Source: Aurifilum marmelostoma (Eukaryota; Ascomycota; Sordariomycetes; Diaporthales; Cryphonectriaceae). From it: a stretch of DNA of 64,000 bases. Below, piece after piece: positions 45,237 through 55,084 of this stretch. Numbering within the stretch: the first letter of the stretch is position 1; each line of letters begins with the position of its first letter. Location of the stretch: positions 496,001-560,000 of the forward strand of contig JAMXSV010000018.1 in assembly GCA_027559495.1 (NCBI GenBank), in the 5' to 3' direction. The position numbers were made by a program, and so were the translations under genes. The notes below the pieces were generated by a model. The model was not told the DNA's origin, did not search any database, and was given only the letters and a program-made list of their open reading frames with translations.

Positions 45237-48200
45237 ATGGATTCGAACCCTGCGAAACGGAGAAAGCTGGACCATCAAGTGTCGCATTCCGAACATGAGC
45301 AGCCCCCCTCCAAGGCCGCAGCGGCTCTTGATGCTGCCGCGACTGCAGGCACATCTCGATCAGGCGCCTTTGTCCTTCAGACCCAAGAGCTGTTGGACGA
45401 AGTGCGTTTAGATTTTGATAAGGCCTTCTCCGGAGCCGACGAGTTACTTCATCAAATCAAGTCCACCGTAACAGCCATCGAGTCTCATGGTCCTACTCCT
45501 GTGAGTTGTTCCCCAAGTCCAAAAGGAAACGATGCTATGGGATTATCCAGGCCCGATTTCTTCCGTTCTCACTTCTGAAAACGTTTCCTGTACAGATTCT
45601 CAAAGCAGCAGCGGTGCTCAAAAAAAAAGCACAGTATCGTCGTTCCCTTTCCTGACCCGAAACCTGCCGCGGATTGTCCCTACAAAGTCTCGTATGCGAA
45701 GCCGGCCCAGTTCAATGTCGTTGGCAGCTATGTATCCAGGACGATGGTCAAATCGCAAGGCCGTCGCAGCATTGACATGATTGTCGAAATGCCCAAGGAA
45801 ATATTTCAGGACAAAGACTACCTGGATCTGCGCTACTTCTACAAAAGGGCTTACTACCTGGCTGTATTGGCTGCTGCCATCCGGAGCGCCGTGGCGCAGA
45901 GCACCTCGGTCGCGCACGAATATTCACACGGGAACCTTCTCCTTCCGGTCCTCGTCCTTACTCCGGACCTTGCAAGAAAGGCATCCAACAAAATGTTGCA
46001 GTCAGGGTATCAGATACGGATCATACCTTGCGCTCCTGAGGGGCTGTTCCCGCGTCACAAGCTACTACCCACCAGCAATTGCGTTCGATCAGCCTCTGAG
46101 GCGGACAGTCCTGTGCAGGTGTCCACGCCCTTTTACAATTCGACTTTGAAAGCTGAGAGCTGCTATCTTTCCTACCTCAAAGTCATACGTCAGGCGGAAA
46201 AATCCTGTCCCGGTTTCAGAGATGCCTGCATCTTGGGCCGTGTCTGGTTGCAGCAACGTGGCTTTGGGGGCTCTGTATCCCAGGGCGGTTTTGGCCATTT
46301 TGAATGGTCACTGCTTACTGCTCTTTTGCTTCGCGGTGGGGGCAGGAAAGGAATGGCGGCTCTGTCTCCATCCCTCAGCAGCACGAGAATCTTCAAGGCA
46401 CTCATCCAGTACCTGGCCGCAGCTGACCTTAGCAAGAAACCTCTCATCTTAGGCCCCACTAAGGAGGGCGTTGATGCCGCCAAAGAATCCGCACCCGTCA
46501 TATTCGACGCTCTACGGCAGCTGAACATAGCATACAAGATGAGCTCATGGTCGGCATCATTGTTACATCTCTACGCAAGATGGACGCATGCATCTTTGGC
46601 AGACCAGGAGGCGGACCAGTTCCATCCGACGTTCATCGCGAAGGCCGATTCTCCTCTCCAGTGCTTCGACCTCCTCCTTCGCGTCGCTCAACCTCGCATA
46701 GGATCTGACGACATCCATGCTGGCGAATATCGCGGCGCATCCTGGGGATACTGTGACAGGATTGCCAGGATTTTGAAACGAGCCCTTGGTGACAGAGCGC
46801 AACTTGTACACTTGCAAAGCGTTGAAGAAGTTGATGACACCGCCTGGGATCTCGAACTCCCTCCCACCGACGAGTCCTCCACCACCATCCTAGTTGGTAT
46901 CGTCTTCAACAGTGCCAACGTGGGACGGCAGGTCGATCATGGACCTACCGTCGATGAAAAGGAGGCCGCCAAGAAGTTCCGTCAATTTTGGGGTGAAAAG
47001 GCAGAACTGAGACGCTTCAAGGACGGAAGTATCCTTGAGAGCCTTATTTGGACACAGACGTCGCCATCGGCGCTCTGCGAGGAGATCATCAGCTACATTC
47101 TCAAGCTTCATCTACGTACGCAAGACGAGGATCTGCACTTCTTTGGTAAGGGCTTCACTGCTGTCGTACCCATCAAGTCTTCAGACACGTCCTCCTTCCA
47201 GGCTGCCAGGCAGGCCTTCTCCGTCTTCGAGCGGGATCTTCGAGACTTGAGCGACCTGCCGCTCCAAATCCGGCAAGTTGCAGCCACAGCACCTGAACTA
47301 CGATTCGCGTCAGTCCACCCTCCATCACTCGATGCCACGAAGGGTGCATTCCAGCCTATGGACACCACCATCTACTTTGAGGCGTCGGGTAAATGGCCTG
47401 ACAACCTGGCTGCCATCCAACGTACAAAGGTCGCTTTTCTTCTGAAAATCGGCGACATGCTAGCAGAGTCCAAACCAGGTGTGGTCTGCCGGTGCGGCCT
47501 GGAGGATGTTCAGGCCGAATTCGAGAATCTGGCGTACTTGGACGTCGCATACGATGATGGCGCCACGTTCCGACTGAGGATCCACAGCGACCTGGAAGAA
47601 ACGTTGCTGGAGAGGCGGACCAAGGACAAAACCTTGGATCAGCGAATACGCAGCCAGGGGGCACAGCTGCTGGCCTCCTTCAGACGCCTCTATACACATC
47701 TACCGCTTCACACGCAGACAATCGCAACATTCTGCATGCGATTCCCTGCTCTGTCTCCGGCAATTCGTCTGGTAAAGCGGTGGTTCGACTCGCACAGGCT
47801 TTCATGTCACTTCTTAGAGGAGATGATCGAATTGCTGGTCCTGAGGGTCTTCCTGGAGCCTTACCCGTGGCAAGCTCCATCCAGCGCCATGACAGGCTTC
47901 CTGCGGACGTTGCAATTCCTGTCGAGATGGGATTGGCGCTTGGAACCCTTGATATTGGATCCGTCTGGCACGCTCACAGGCGTGGAACGCTCTTCCATAG
48001 AGACCAGACTGGAGGCCTGGCGCAAGATCGACCCAGGCATGAGCCACACGACGCTCTTTGTTGCCACATCTTACGAGACAACAGGTACTGCCTTCACCAT
48101 ACACCAAGGACGCCCGTTCCCGTCCAAAGTTGTCGCTACAAGGATGACAACTCTGGCAAGGTCGGCATGCAAGCTGGTCAAGGATAAGGGCATCGACCTT

Positions 48201-48662
48201 GCTCCTAAGGTCTTGTTCCAGCCCTCCCTAAAGGATTATAGCGTTGTCATTCATCTCAACAGCACAGTGCTTAAGAGCATCAGCCGCGGAGATGACGAAG
48301 CTAAGCAATCTCAATTCAAAAACTTGGACGGGCGGACAGGGAGAATGGCCCAGCCCGTCGTGCAGCATCCCGCCAGGGTTTTGCTACAGCAGCTAGAGAC
48401 TCTGTTCTCCGGGCCCCTACTCTTGTTCCACGGCGCGCCAGATGATGCCATCATTGCTGCTATCTGGAACCCTCAGGTTCAACGACGCACTTTCCGTGTC
48501 AATCTGCCCTGCTCCTTCCGGCCTGTTGGCGTGGAGGATGGCAAGGAAGCGCAGGAGGAGGGTGAAGAACTTGTCGAGGTGGACCGGGATGGTATCATCG
48601 CGGAGATTGCAAGGATAGGAGGCGATTGCATTGAGAGGATCGATTTGGCCCATGGATCGTGA
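45237..48662 (+). CDS. UTP22: U3 snoRNP component Utp22 (Nrap), with an apparent +1 frameshift near the start of exon 2
   Basis: Utp22 belongs to the small-subunit processome and, with Rrp7, to the CURI complex that links ribosomal RNA processing to ribosomal-protein gene transcription. It acts in the nucleolus. Exon 1 is 45237-45500, with a basic NLS-like start MDSNPAKRRKLDHQ. Exon 2 runs from 45596 to 48662. The Nrap nucleotidyltransferase-like region is clear: FPDPKP, YAKPAQFNVVGSYVSRTMVK, VEMPKEIFQDKDYLDLRYFY, FRDACILGRVWLQQRGFGGS and FWGEKAELRRFKDGSILESL. The splice site puts ILKAAAVL in frame, but the A9 run at 45620-45628 must be eight As to continue into HSIVVPFPDP. With that correction the protein is 1109 residues. 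The gene is essential in yeast, so a base-call error is more likely than pseudogenisation. Confidence 0.93.
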
Positions 48663-49019
48663 TCGACTCAAGTACGTACGTACAACTTGGTATATTTCAA
48701 CACATAGGAGATAAGCGCTGCACCTAATATATTATACCTCGGCTTCTGTTTGGCTTCTACAGGTTCTGCATGGCTCAGGGTTCCGAACATAGTCACACAT
48801 CTCGCCATATATGAACCAGACTTAGGATCATCAGTGGTATCGTGGCTGACTTCGGAAAAGACTGGATTGAATAGATAAGAAGACGACTGTATACTGTCTC
48901 GAGTAATTCAAGCCTCAAGATGAGCGTTTACTCTCTCGAACTGCAAACTTCGATCAAACGAGTGACCGTAACGAAAAAGACCTCTCAGACTTGAGTTTCG
49001 TCCGTGCGAGTCATTTCTT
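48663..49019. other. Intergenic between convergent UTP22 and THI4
   Basis: 357 bp holding two 3' ends. Nothing else seen. Confidence 0.6.
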
Positions 49020-50059
49020 TCACTTCCCACCCATCTCGGCCTTCCTGCTGTCGAAGACGCGAAGAGCCTCCTCCGCAGCCTTGACGCCGCTCAGAGCCAT
49101 GGCCCCAAATGTCGGGCCTGGGTTAGGTGCGTTAGCATACTTGCTTGTGTCATTGTCACGAGCTTGGGGTGTGGAGGGGTAGTTGATGAATCCTCACCCA
49201 TTCGGTTGGCGCCGTCGATTTCAGACAGCTCCATTCCGCCGACAATGAGGCCAGGGACAACCTCACGGGTGCCCTTGACGATGGCATCCTCGGCAGTCTG
49301 CATATCCAGACCTCGCATGCCACCGAGCTGCTCCAGCTGCTTCATGCTCACGAGGCGCTTGACGGAGAAGGCACCAAACGGCCCGTCGTGGCCGGTGGTC
49401 GAGATGACGACGGGGGCGTTGATGGTGTTGGGGTCCATGCAGGACTGGTCGTCGTGATGCATCGACACCAAGGTCCAGTTGGTGACGACGCCGGCGATGC
49501 GGACGCCGGCGGTGGCGCCAGCCTCACGGCGCGTGATCAGGTCCTCGACGGCCGTGGCGTTGAAGAGCTTGATGTTGGGGAACTGCAGCACCTTGGACAG
49601 GACGGTGGACGTGAACAGCGCGGCGTGCTTGACAACGACAAAGTTGCCCTCGTCCTCGAACGGCACGCCGAGGTCGGCGAGGAAGGCGTCGGCAGGCTTG
49701 CGCATGACCATGGCGGAGAAGAGCTGGCCGCCCAGCCAGGCACCGCCGCCAGGGGCCACGCCGGCCTCGATGATGGCGATCTTCAGATCCGGTCGGGCCT
49801 TGCCCAGCATGTAGGCGGCGCTGAGGCCGCAGGAACCAGCGCCGATGATGACAATGTCAGACTCGGCATAGGTGTCGAGGTCGGCAAAGTAGCGCCTGGT
49901 CATGGCCCGGGACACCTGGCTCTCCCGGATGGGCGAGAAGGTGAAGGTGTCCCACTGGCCAGCGATGGCATCGAGGGCCTTGCTGTCCAGGGTGGCCTTC
50001 TTCACGCCCAGCTGGGCAGAGCTGAGCTCAGGCGAGTTGATGATGGCAGAGGGCGCCAT
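49020..50059 (-). CDS. THI4: Thiamine thiazole synthase Thi4
   Basis: Thi4 makes the thiazole half of thiamine from NAD and glycine, giving its own cysteine sulfur in a single-turnover reaction; it acts in the cytosol or mitochondria. Exons 49198-50059 and 49020-49117 join in phase for 319 residues, the normal size. The dinucleotide-binding motif is IVIIGAGSCGLSAAY (from about 69), followed by EAGVAPGGGAWLGGQLFSAM. The sulfur-donor cysteine is Cys207 in HHDDQSCMDP. The C-terminal VPGLIVGGMELSEIDGANRM and GPTFGAMALSG flank the only coding intron. The enzyme therefore looks fully functional. Expression is probably repressed by thiamine through the TPP riboswitch in its leader. The product, as TPP, is the cofactor of the pyruvate decarboxylase encoded 45 kb away. 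Confidence 0.98.
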
Positions 50060-50062
50060 GTT

Positions 50063-50290
50063 TTACCTTGGCTGGGGGTTAGTTGCAGGTTCTCGAGACT
50101 GCAATGGGGGAGAAAGAGGGGGGAGAGAGCATGATCCTTCCGCTGGTATTATCCAGATCAAGTTACAAAGGCCGTATAATCTCAGCCGCCCTCCTCGGGC
50201 TGCCTCGAGTCGACGCCCGTGTCCTGCTGAAGGGCAGAGACCGCGGGCAGACACCAAGAGGCAGCGCGAAAAAGGTTGGCACCGGCTCAT
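50063..50290 (-). other. Upstream ORF through the THI4 riboswitch
   Basis: An ATG at 50290 opens 75 codons that pass through the whole aptamer and stop with TAA at 50065-50063, three bases before the THI4 ATG. If the leader intron is retained, this frame would intercept ribosomes. A second upstream ATG lies at 50321 and is in frame with the same final TAA when the intron is removed. The peptides themselves are unlikely to be functional. Confidence 0.6.
50136..50262 (-). promoter_or_regulatory. TPP riboswitch in the THI4 5' leader
   Basis: On the minus strand the conserved core reads GGCTGAGATTATACGG (from 50187 down), then TTTGTAACTTGATCTGG and ATAATACCAGCGGAAGGAT (ending near 50135). These are the pyrimidine-sensing CTGAGA loop and the diphosphate-binding arm of the THI-box family. 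The 3' half is near-identical to the family. The 5' limit (around the GGTGTCTGCC at 50257-50248) is less certain, because fungal aptamers have a long variable P3 stem. The aptamer lies inside a candidate 5' UTR intron with a donor at 50306 (GTAATT) and acceptors at 50099 or 50072. This fits the splicing-control mechanism known for fungal thiamine genes such as Neurospora NMT1. Confidence 0.95.
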
Positions 50291-50321
50291 CGCTCTTTGA
50301 AATTACCTGGAGAGACATCAT

Positions 50322-51321
50322 CTTGTGATGGCATGACCACCGAAAGGTTCCATGACTGTGTTGGCATGGGGCTTTGGAACAGTACCAAGCTGTTGTGCTT
50401 TTATCACGGGATATGATTTGTTAGTAAATCTCTTGAGGCTTTGCCTAAGGCCTTGCAGTATGATGACTTGATAAGAGGGCTTGAGTGACACACTTGAAGG
50501 TAGTTATACGGTAGAGCCTATTGGAGGAGGTTCTTGAGATCTTTCGATGAGGAGCGGATCGATCGTGTGAAAGAGAAGAAAGGGAAAAGGACAAGGAACA
50601 CGTTGTGTCGAGTAATTAAAAGAGGGGTAATGAAGTGCTTATAAAGTATCTTTCCATATGATGTATACATTGCACTGCTTGGCACAACCGCATCAGGGAT
50701 GGGAGCTGCTGCAAATGCTCCGTTCGCGGCCTGTTTAGGTTGAGATTAATTGTCACTTATGACGATGCTACACCAAGTGATAACAGTGGAGTGGCAAAAC
50801 TAAGACCTTCTCAGGTTATCGAGCCAATTACTTGCAATTGCAAATCATGGCATGGTAATGCGCGCCGTGGGTGTTGGTCACCCATTTGTTGCATCACGTC
50901 CCCGAAGTCGGTCTCGACTATTATTACCAGCTGTCTGGATTTGGTGGACATTGAGTTATGATCGTGTCACATTCAAACATTATAGTCATTTATTGCCTGG
51001 AACACCTTACAACAGAACCAGAAGTATTCATCGATACTGATCAAACTACCTCCGAAGGCCAACAGGAAGGATCGGCAGGACATCAATGCGAAGCATCGTG
51101 CCACGGAACCACAAACTCGTTTGGAACCGGCCTGTCTAGAAAGAATATGTTCCATTCAGAAGGTCAACAAATGTCTAATTAACCCCTAGCACGCATGGCC
51201 AGACCGATAATAGGCAATCTACTTGAGTGACCCAGGGTCTAGGTTAGGTTTGCCATATATATATAGGTCTGAAGCGAGAAGATTCGGGACCCGAAACAAG
51301 AAGCTATCCAGACCTCAGCCC
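50322..51321. other. Intergenic, THI4 promoter
   Basis: About 1 kb, AT-richer than the coding DNA. It should contain the THI4 promoter and, at its right end, the 3' flank of the questin oxidase-like gene. No gene supported. A short TA repeat lies at about 51256-51266. Confidence 0.5.
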
Positions 51322-52709
51322 TCAGAGACGTATGTTGAGAGACGCCTCTTTTGCTTTCCCCATCCCAGTCCAGCCTTGCCATTCGCTATCGAGCTTCTGA
51401 GCGGCATGAAGGTACACGGGGTCCTCAGTCTCCACAGACAGACTCAGCGCACGAAGGCTCCTCAGTGCTCGGAGAAAGTGAGGATCGACATGCCTGCGCT
51501 GGAGTGCGCCAGCGTCCGTACGCAACGGCTGCAGCAAGTCTTCCCATGAGGTGCTCCCCGTTCTTGCAGAGGAGGACTGGATCAGAGACTCGTCCAGATG
51601 GGGACGGAGCTGGGTGACATATGCCAGGACCAGGAGGAACCATGTGCCTCTGATGAGTAGCTCTCGAAACTGCTGACTGTGGCACTCGTAGACCAGCACA
51701 CGGAGGCTGTTGACCAGTGTCACAGTGCGACCGAGGTACAAGTCGAACGCTGGAGAGCCTTTTTTATGGGCGCCGCACAGCATGAGGACGGACAGACGCG
51801 ACATGTCGTCCAGGATGTGGGCCACATTGCTCAGATCTAGCTGGTGGACATAGTCGGTAATAGCCTCCCTCGCAGCATCGTTAGACAGGATAGCATGGGC
51901 ATGATGGAATCCTGGGCCGGACCGACCGAGGCTGAACCTCCCATCATGCGCCGTCCGGCCCAGGATGATGCTGGGGCTTGTTGCAGTCGCGCTTGACTTC
52001 TTGAAGCGATTGTCAGTCAAAACATCGGAGATGATGGGGCAGAATCCCACCGAAGACAAGACCAGAGACTCTGGTCAGTGTTAGCAGCATGCGCTAGAGA
52101 CTTTGAAGCGGATGTTGAGTGACCGTGGTAGGCCGTGCTACGAGGAGGTTGGTGTCACTCACGGACAACCATGATGGAATTGAAAGCTTCCGTGGCGTCG
52201 CCCAGAGTAATCATGGCTTGACCGAAGCCGCTGAAGAGTCCGCAAACGAGGGGCGTAGAGCCACAGAACTGAGACTCGACAAGGGCTCTATAGTTGCCCT
52301 TGTTCTGGGCAAGCTGTGTGCTGAAATAATCCATGTAGGCCCTCTGGAACCTGCCGGGTGTGTTTGATCAGAACCGGGTCGATGACGCCTCGTGAGGTAG
52401 GGACCGGCACCCACCTGTGATCGCCCATCTGCTTGTCTCTGTCCTCTGAAGAGGTGATCCGAATGGGAGAGAGTTCCCAAACTTTGAGCGAGGCGCTGCT
52501 GCGCTCATACGCGGCCCTGAGCTGGCTTGGTGGTCCACCCAGAAGCAAGATCGTCGTGAGAGACTGGCTCGGTCAGTGTTCCTGCACAGAAGGAAGAAGA
52601 ATCAGAGACGCACCATGGGAACCTCATTATACTGCTCCTCATCCTGAACCAAAGCATGTGTGACGTGGTTCCTCACCAGGAGACTATCAAACACTGTTAC
52701 TGAGTCCAT
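51322..52709 (-). CDS. Questin oxidase-like protein (AflY / DUF4243 type)
   Basis: Members of this family (PF14027) include AflY and GedK-type Baeyer-Villiger-like enzymes of polyketide pathways such as aflatoxin and geodin. Exons 52614-52709, 52415-52563, 52163-52350 and 51322-52070 join in phase for 393 residues. Family-like parts are ILLLGGPPSQLRAAYERSSAS in exon 2, AYMDYFSTQLAQNKGNYRA and GLFSGFGQAMITLGDATEAF in exon 3, and DLYLGRTVTLVNSLRVLVY with PHFLRALRSLRALSLSVET in exon 4. The protein lacks obvious cofactor motifs, as is usual for the family. No polyketide synthase, P450 or regulator accompanies it, so it is not part of a visible cluster. Assignment rests on recall of the family pattern; substrate unknown. 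The first exon start at 52709 gives MDSVTVFDSLL. Confidence 0.72.
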
Positions 52710-55084
52710 ATCAGATCAGAAAACTGACTTTAGGAGTTTAGAGATGGAACGAGAAGCTCAGTGCAAGAGGCAGGGTGCTGAGAGTCTACTGAGGAGAAAA
52801 CAACATGATGGCCACATGTTCAAGCCGTGAAAACCTAGGTTATATACTCTCTACATGAGGCTGGACAAAAATCAAAAAGTCCAAACACAGATGAGGCCAT
52901 AACATGGGATGTCCAGCAGATGCTGACCTGGGTATGGCCGATCGAAGATGGAGCTTCGGCCATGTCATGATAGTGGCATAGCAGGAGAAGCGGGAAAGCT
53001 GATGCGATGGTGTGAACAATGTTCGCTCCCATTAATAAATCCGTACGCCGACAAAAGCTTTGCGAGATGGGTGTCAGCACTGTGAAGTGGACCGTGGCAT
53101 CCTCAGCGCACGAGCAATACTGCTCAGTAGGTTGTCAAGTCTCTGGCAGAGCTACCACGAAGCATAAGACCCGGCCTGTCGACATGGGTGGAAGGCATAG
53201 GCCCGGGCGGAGGTAGCCAAACGCGAGCACGACAACCTTGGAACACCACGGGGATGCGTATGCAGGATACAGCAGCGCCAGACTGGATGGAGAGTAAGTG
53301 CACAATGTACATCGGCAGCTCGAAAGTCTCCTGCATCGGGAAAACGAAAAGCGCCGCGTATGAAAGAAGGAAGACATCGCGAGGCGAGCATCTTGAACAT
53401 GGCAGACGTCCTGCAAGGTGGTCGGAGGTGCGTGAGCCGTACAGTGGGACTATGCACGCGCATGTGTAAGTCATTATACTGAGCATCCATCGCGGCAAAG
53501 GCGATGATTGGGATGACGTCGATACAGGATGGACCATGAGGACGACGAGGAGACAAGATCGCGAAGAGGTTGTCATGATGCCGGAGTTGAGCGAGCGATG
53601 TTCCTCGGCATAAATCCACTTTTCCTCTGAGTTTGCCCAATCATTCGCTGCCCTGTTCCTCCCAGCTCCAACGTCACCTCGGCATGCATGCACGGTGAGA
53701 TCCAACAACTATTTCTTCTTCCATAAGCCTCGGAACCTCTCCACCACAGGCACTCGTCACGCCTTCTTCGATATACTTCAGCATGTCCACTTCAAATCGT
53801 CCACGACGGTGACGACTATCTAAAGGGTGTCGATACAGTATACGTGATACCATGCTCCCACAAGCAAATGATGCCCTAAGCTAATACTCAAGATCAGTCG
53901 TCGGACTTGGTCAGCCAGGCTCCTGCAGCAGCCTGGTGGTACTGCCTGCGCATGAGACACACGAGGGCGCGCAGGCATTTGTTGTACGAGATGCTCTATG
54001 CTCTGCAGCTCGGAAGCCGATCCCTACGTCTGGCCATCGCAGGCTCGATCTGTCTTGATTCTGCACCCCGTGTCCATCGTGAGATCGTCCACGATGGCTC
54101 GGCTCCCATCTCAAACATGAGCACTCACAGCACCTGTGGCTGAGATCTTGGACGCCCATCTCCACACTCCCGGGTTGTACAGACCATTGTTTCCTGTCTT
54201 GGTCTGTAATTTGGCTCTTGGTTTCGTATCACCATCACCATGCATCTATTTACCGCATCGTCCTGCATGCTGCCGCTTGTCTCGTCCATCCCAGTCGTGA
54301 ATCACTTGCAGACCACTCGCCAGCATCCGTCTTCCGACTCCCATGCCATGGATAGGTCTCCTTACCCGGGCCTGTTAGTCTACCTTGTCTGCCCTGCCAT
54401 ACAGCTGCTGGTCCGCGTCCTGACGCCCGGCATAAATATAACAAAGTAAACGATGTGGTCTCTGGGAATGTCATGTTTCTGCTTCACGACAACAGTCGTC
54501 AATTCTTTGCACGTGATTTGCGTCGGCAACATACCATTGCCACTTTCTGCATCCCAGATGTCTCGTGCCGTGGAGATTGTGGTTGCATGGCTTGAATGCA
54601 CCTCGCCGTGTCCTCTGCAGCGTTGAATTGTCAGCTAGAGAATAGTCCTTTCTAGCCCAGAAAAGGCGTCTTGTGTTGTTGATTCACACAGTATGAGTCT
54701 TGTCTTCCGTCATGCTATTACATGCAATCAAGACCTGAGTCTGCCCACTACCTAGCGGTGTTCCCCTCGACGCCACCGGACCGCCGTTGATCCCAGCAGC
54801 TGCGGCGTAGGATTTCGTGTTCTCGGAGACAAGACTCGTGATGCCCGAGACAATGATGGTGGTGGTCATGGCCCATGCCCTCGTCTCTCCTGGTATAAAG
54901 TAGGTCCGCTCATCGAAGCACCTCCAGCTCATCTCTCTCGATGGTCTTGGGTCGTCGTCGAACTCGTGTGTCTCTCCTTGTCACCTAGTATCTCTCTCTT
55001 CCCACTGTTCCCTCTTCCTCCTTCGAGGAAAGACTTCATCTCTGTCATTCATTTCTGTCTTGTTCGCCCTCTGCAGCGGTGGCC
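52710..55084. other. Intergenic between the questin oxidase-like and surface-protein genes
   Basis: 2.4 kb with divergent flanking genes. A TATA-like TTATATAC-type stretch lies near 52840. Three overlapping minus-strand frames at 53124-53708 and others near 54000 lack any recognisable feature. The right end (about 54950-55080) is pyrimidine-rich and probably the leader of the surface-protein gene. Confidence 0.5.

Noticed and set aside
45237..45252. tRNA B-box-like sequence on the minus strand
   Set aside because: It is the start of UTP22 (codons for MDSNP); no acceptor stem or A box accompanies it.
49388..50134. 248-codon plus-strand frame
   Set aside because: Antisense shadow of THI4, rich in Gly/Asp/Val from the reverse complement.
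53124..53708. 194-codon minus-strand frame with hydrophobic patches
   Set aside because: Two other minus-strand frames are open over the same DNA, and no signal peptide, motif or splice support exists.
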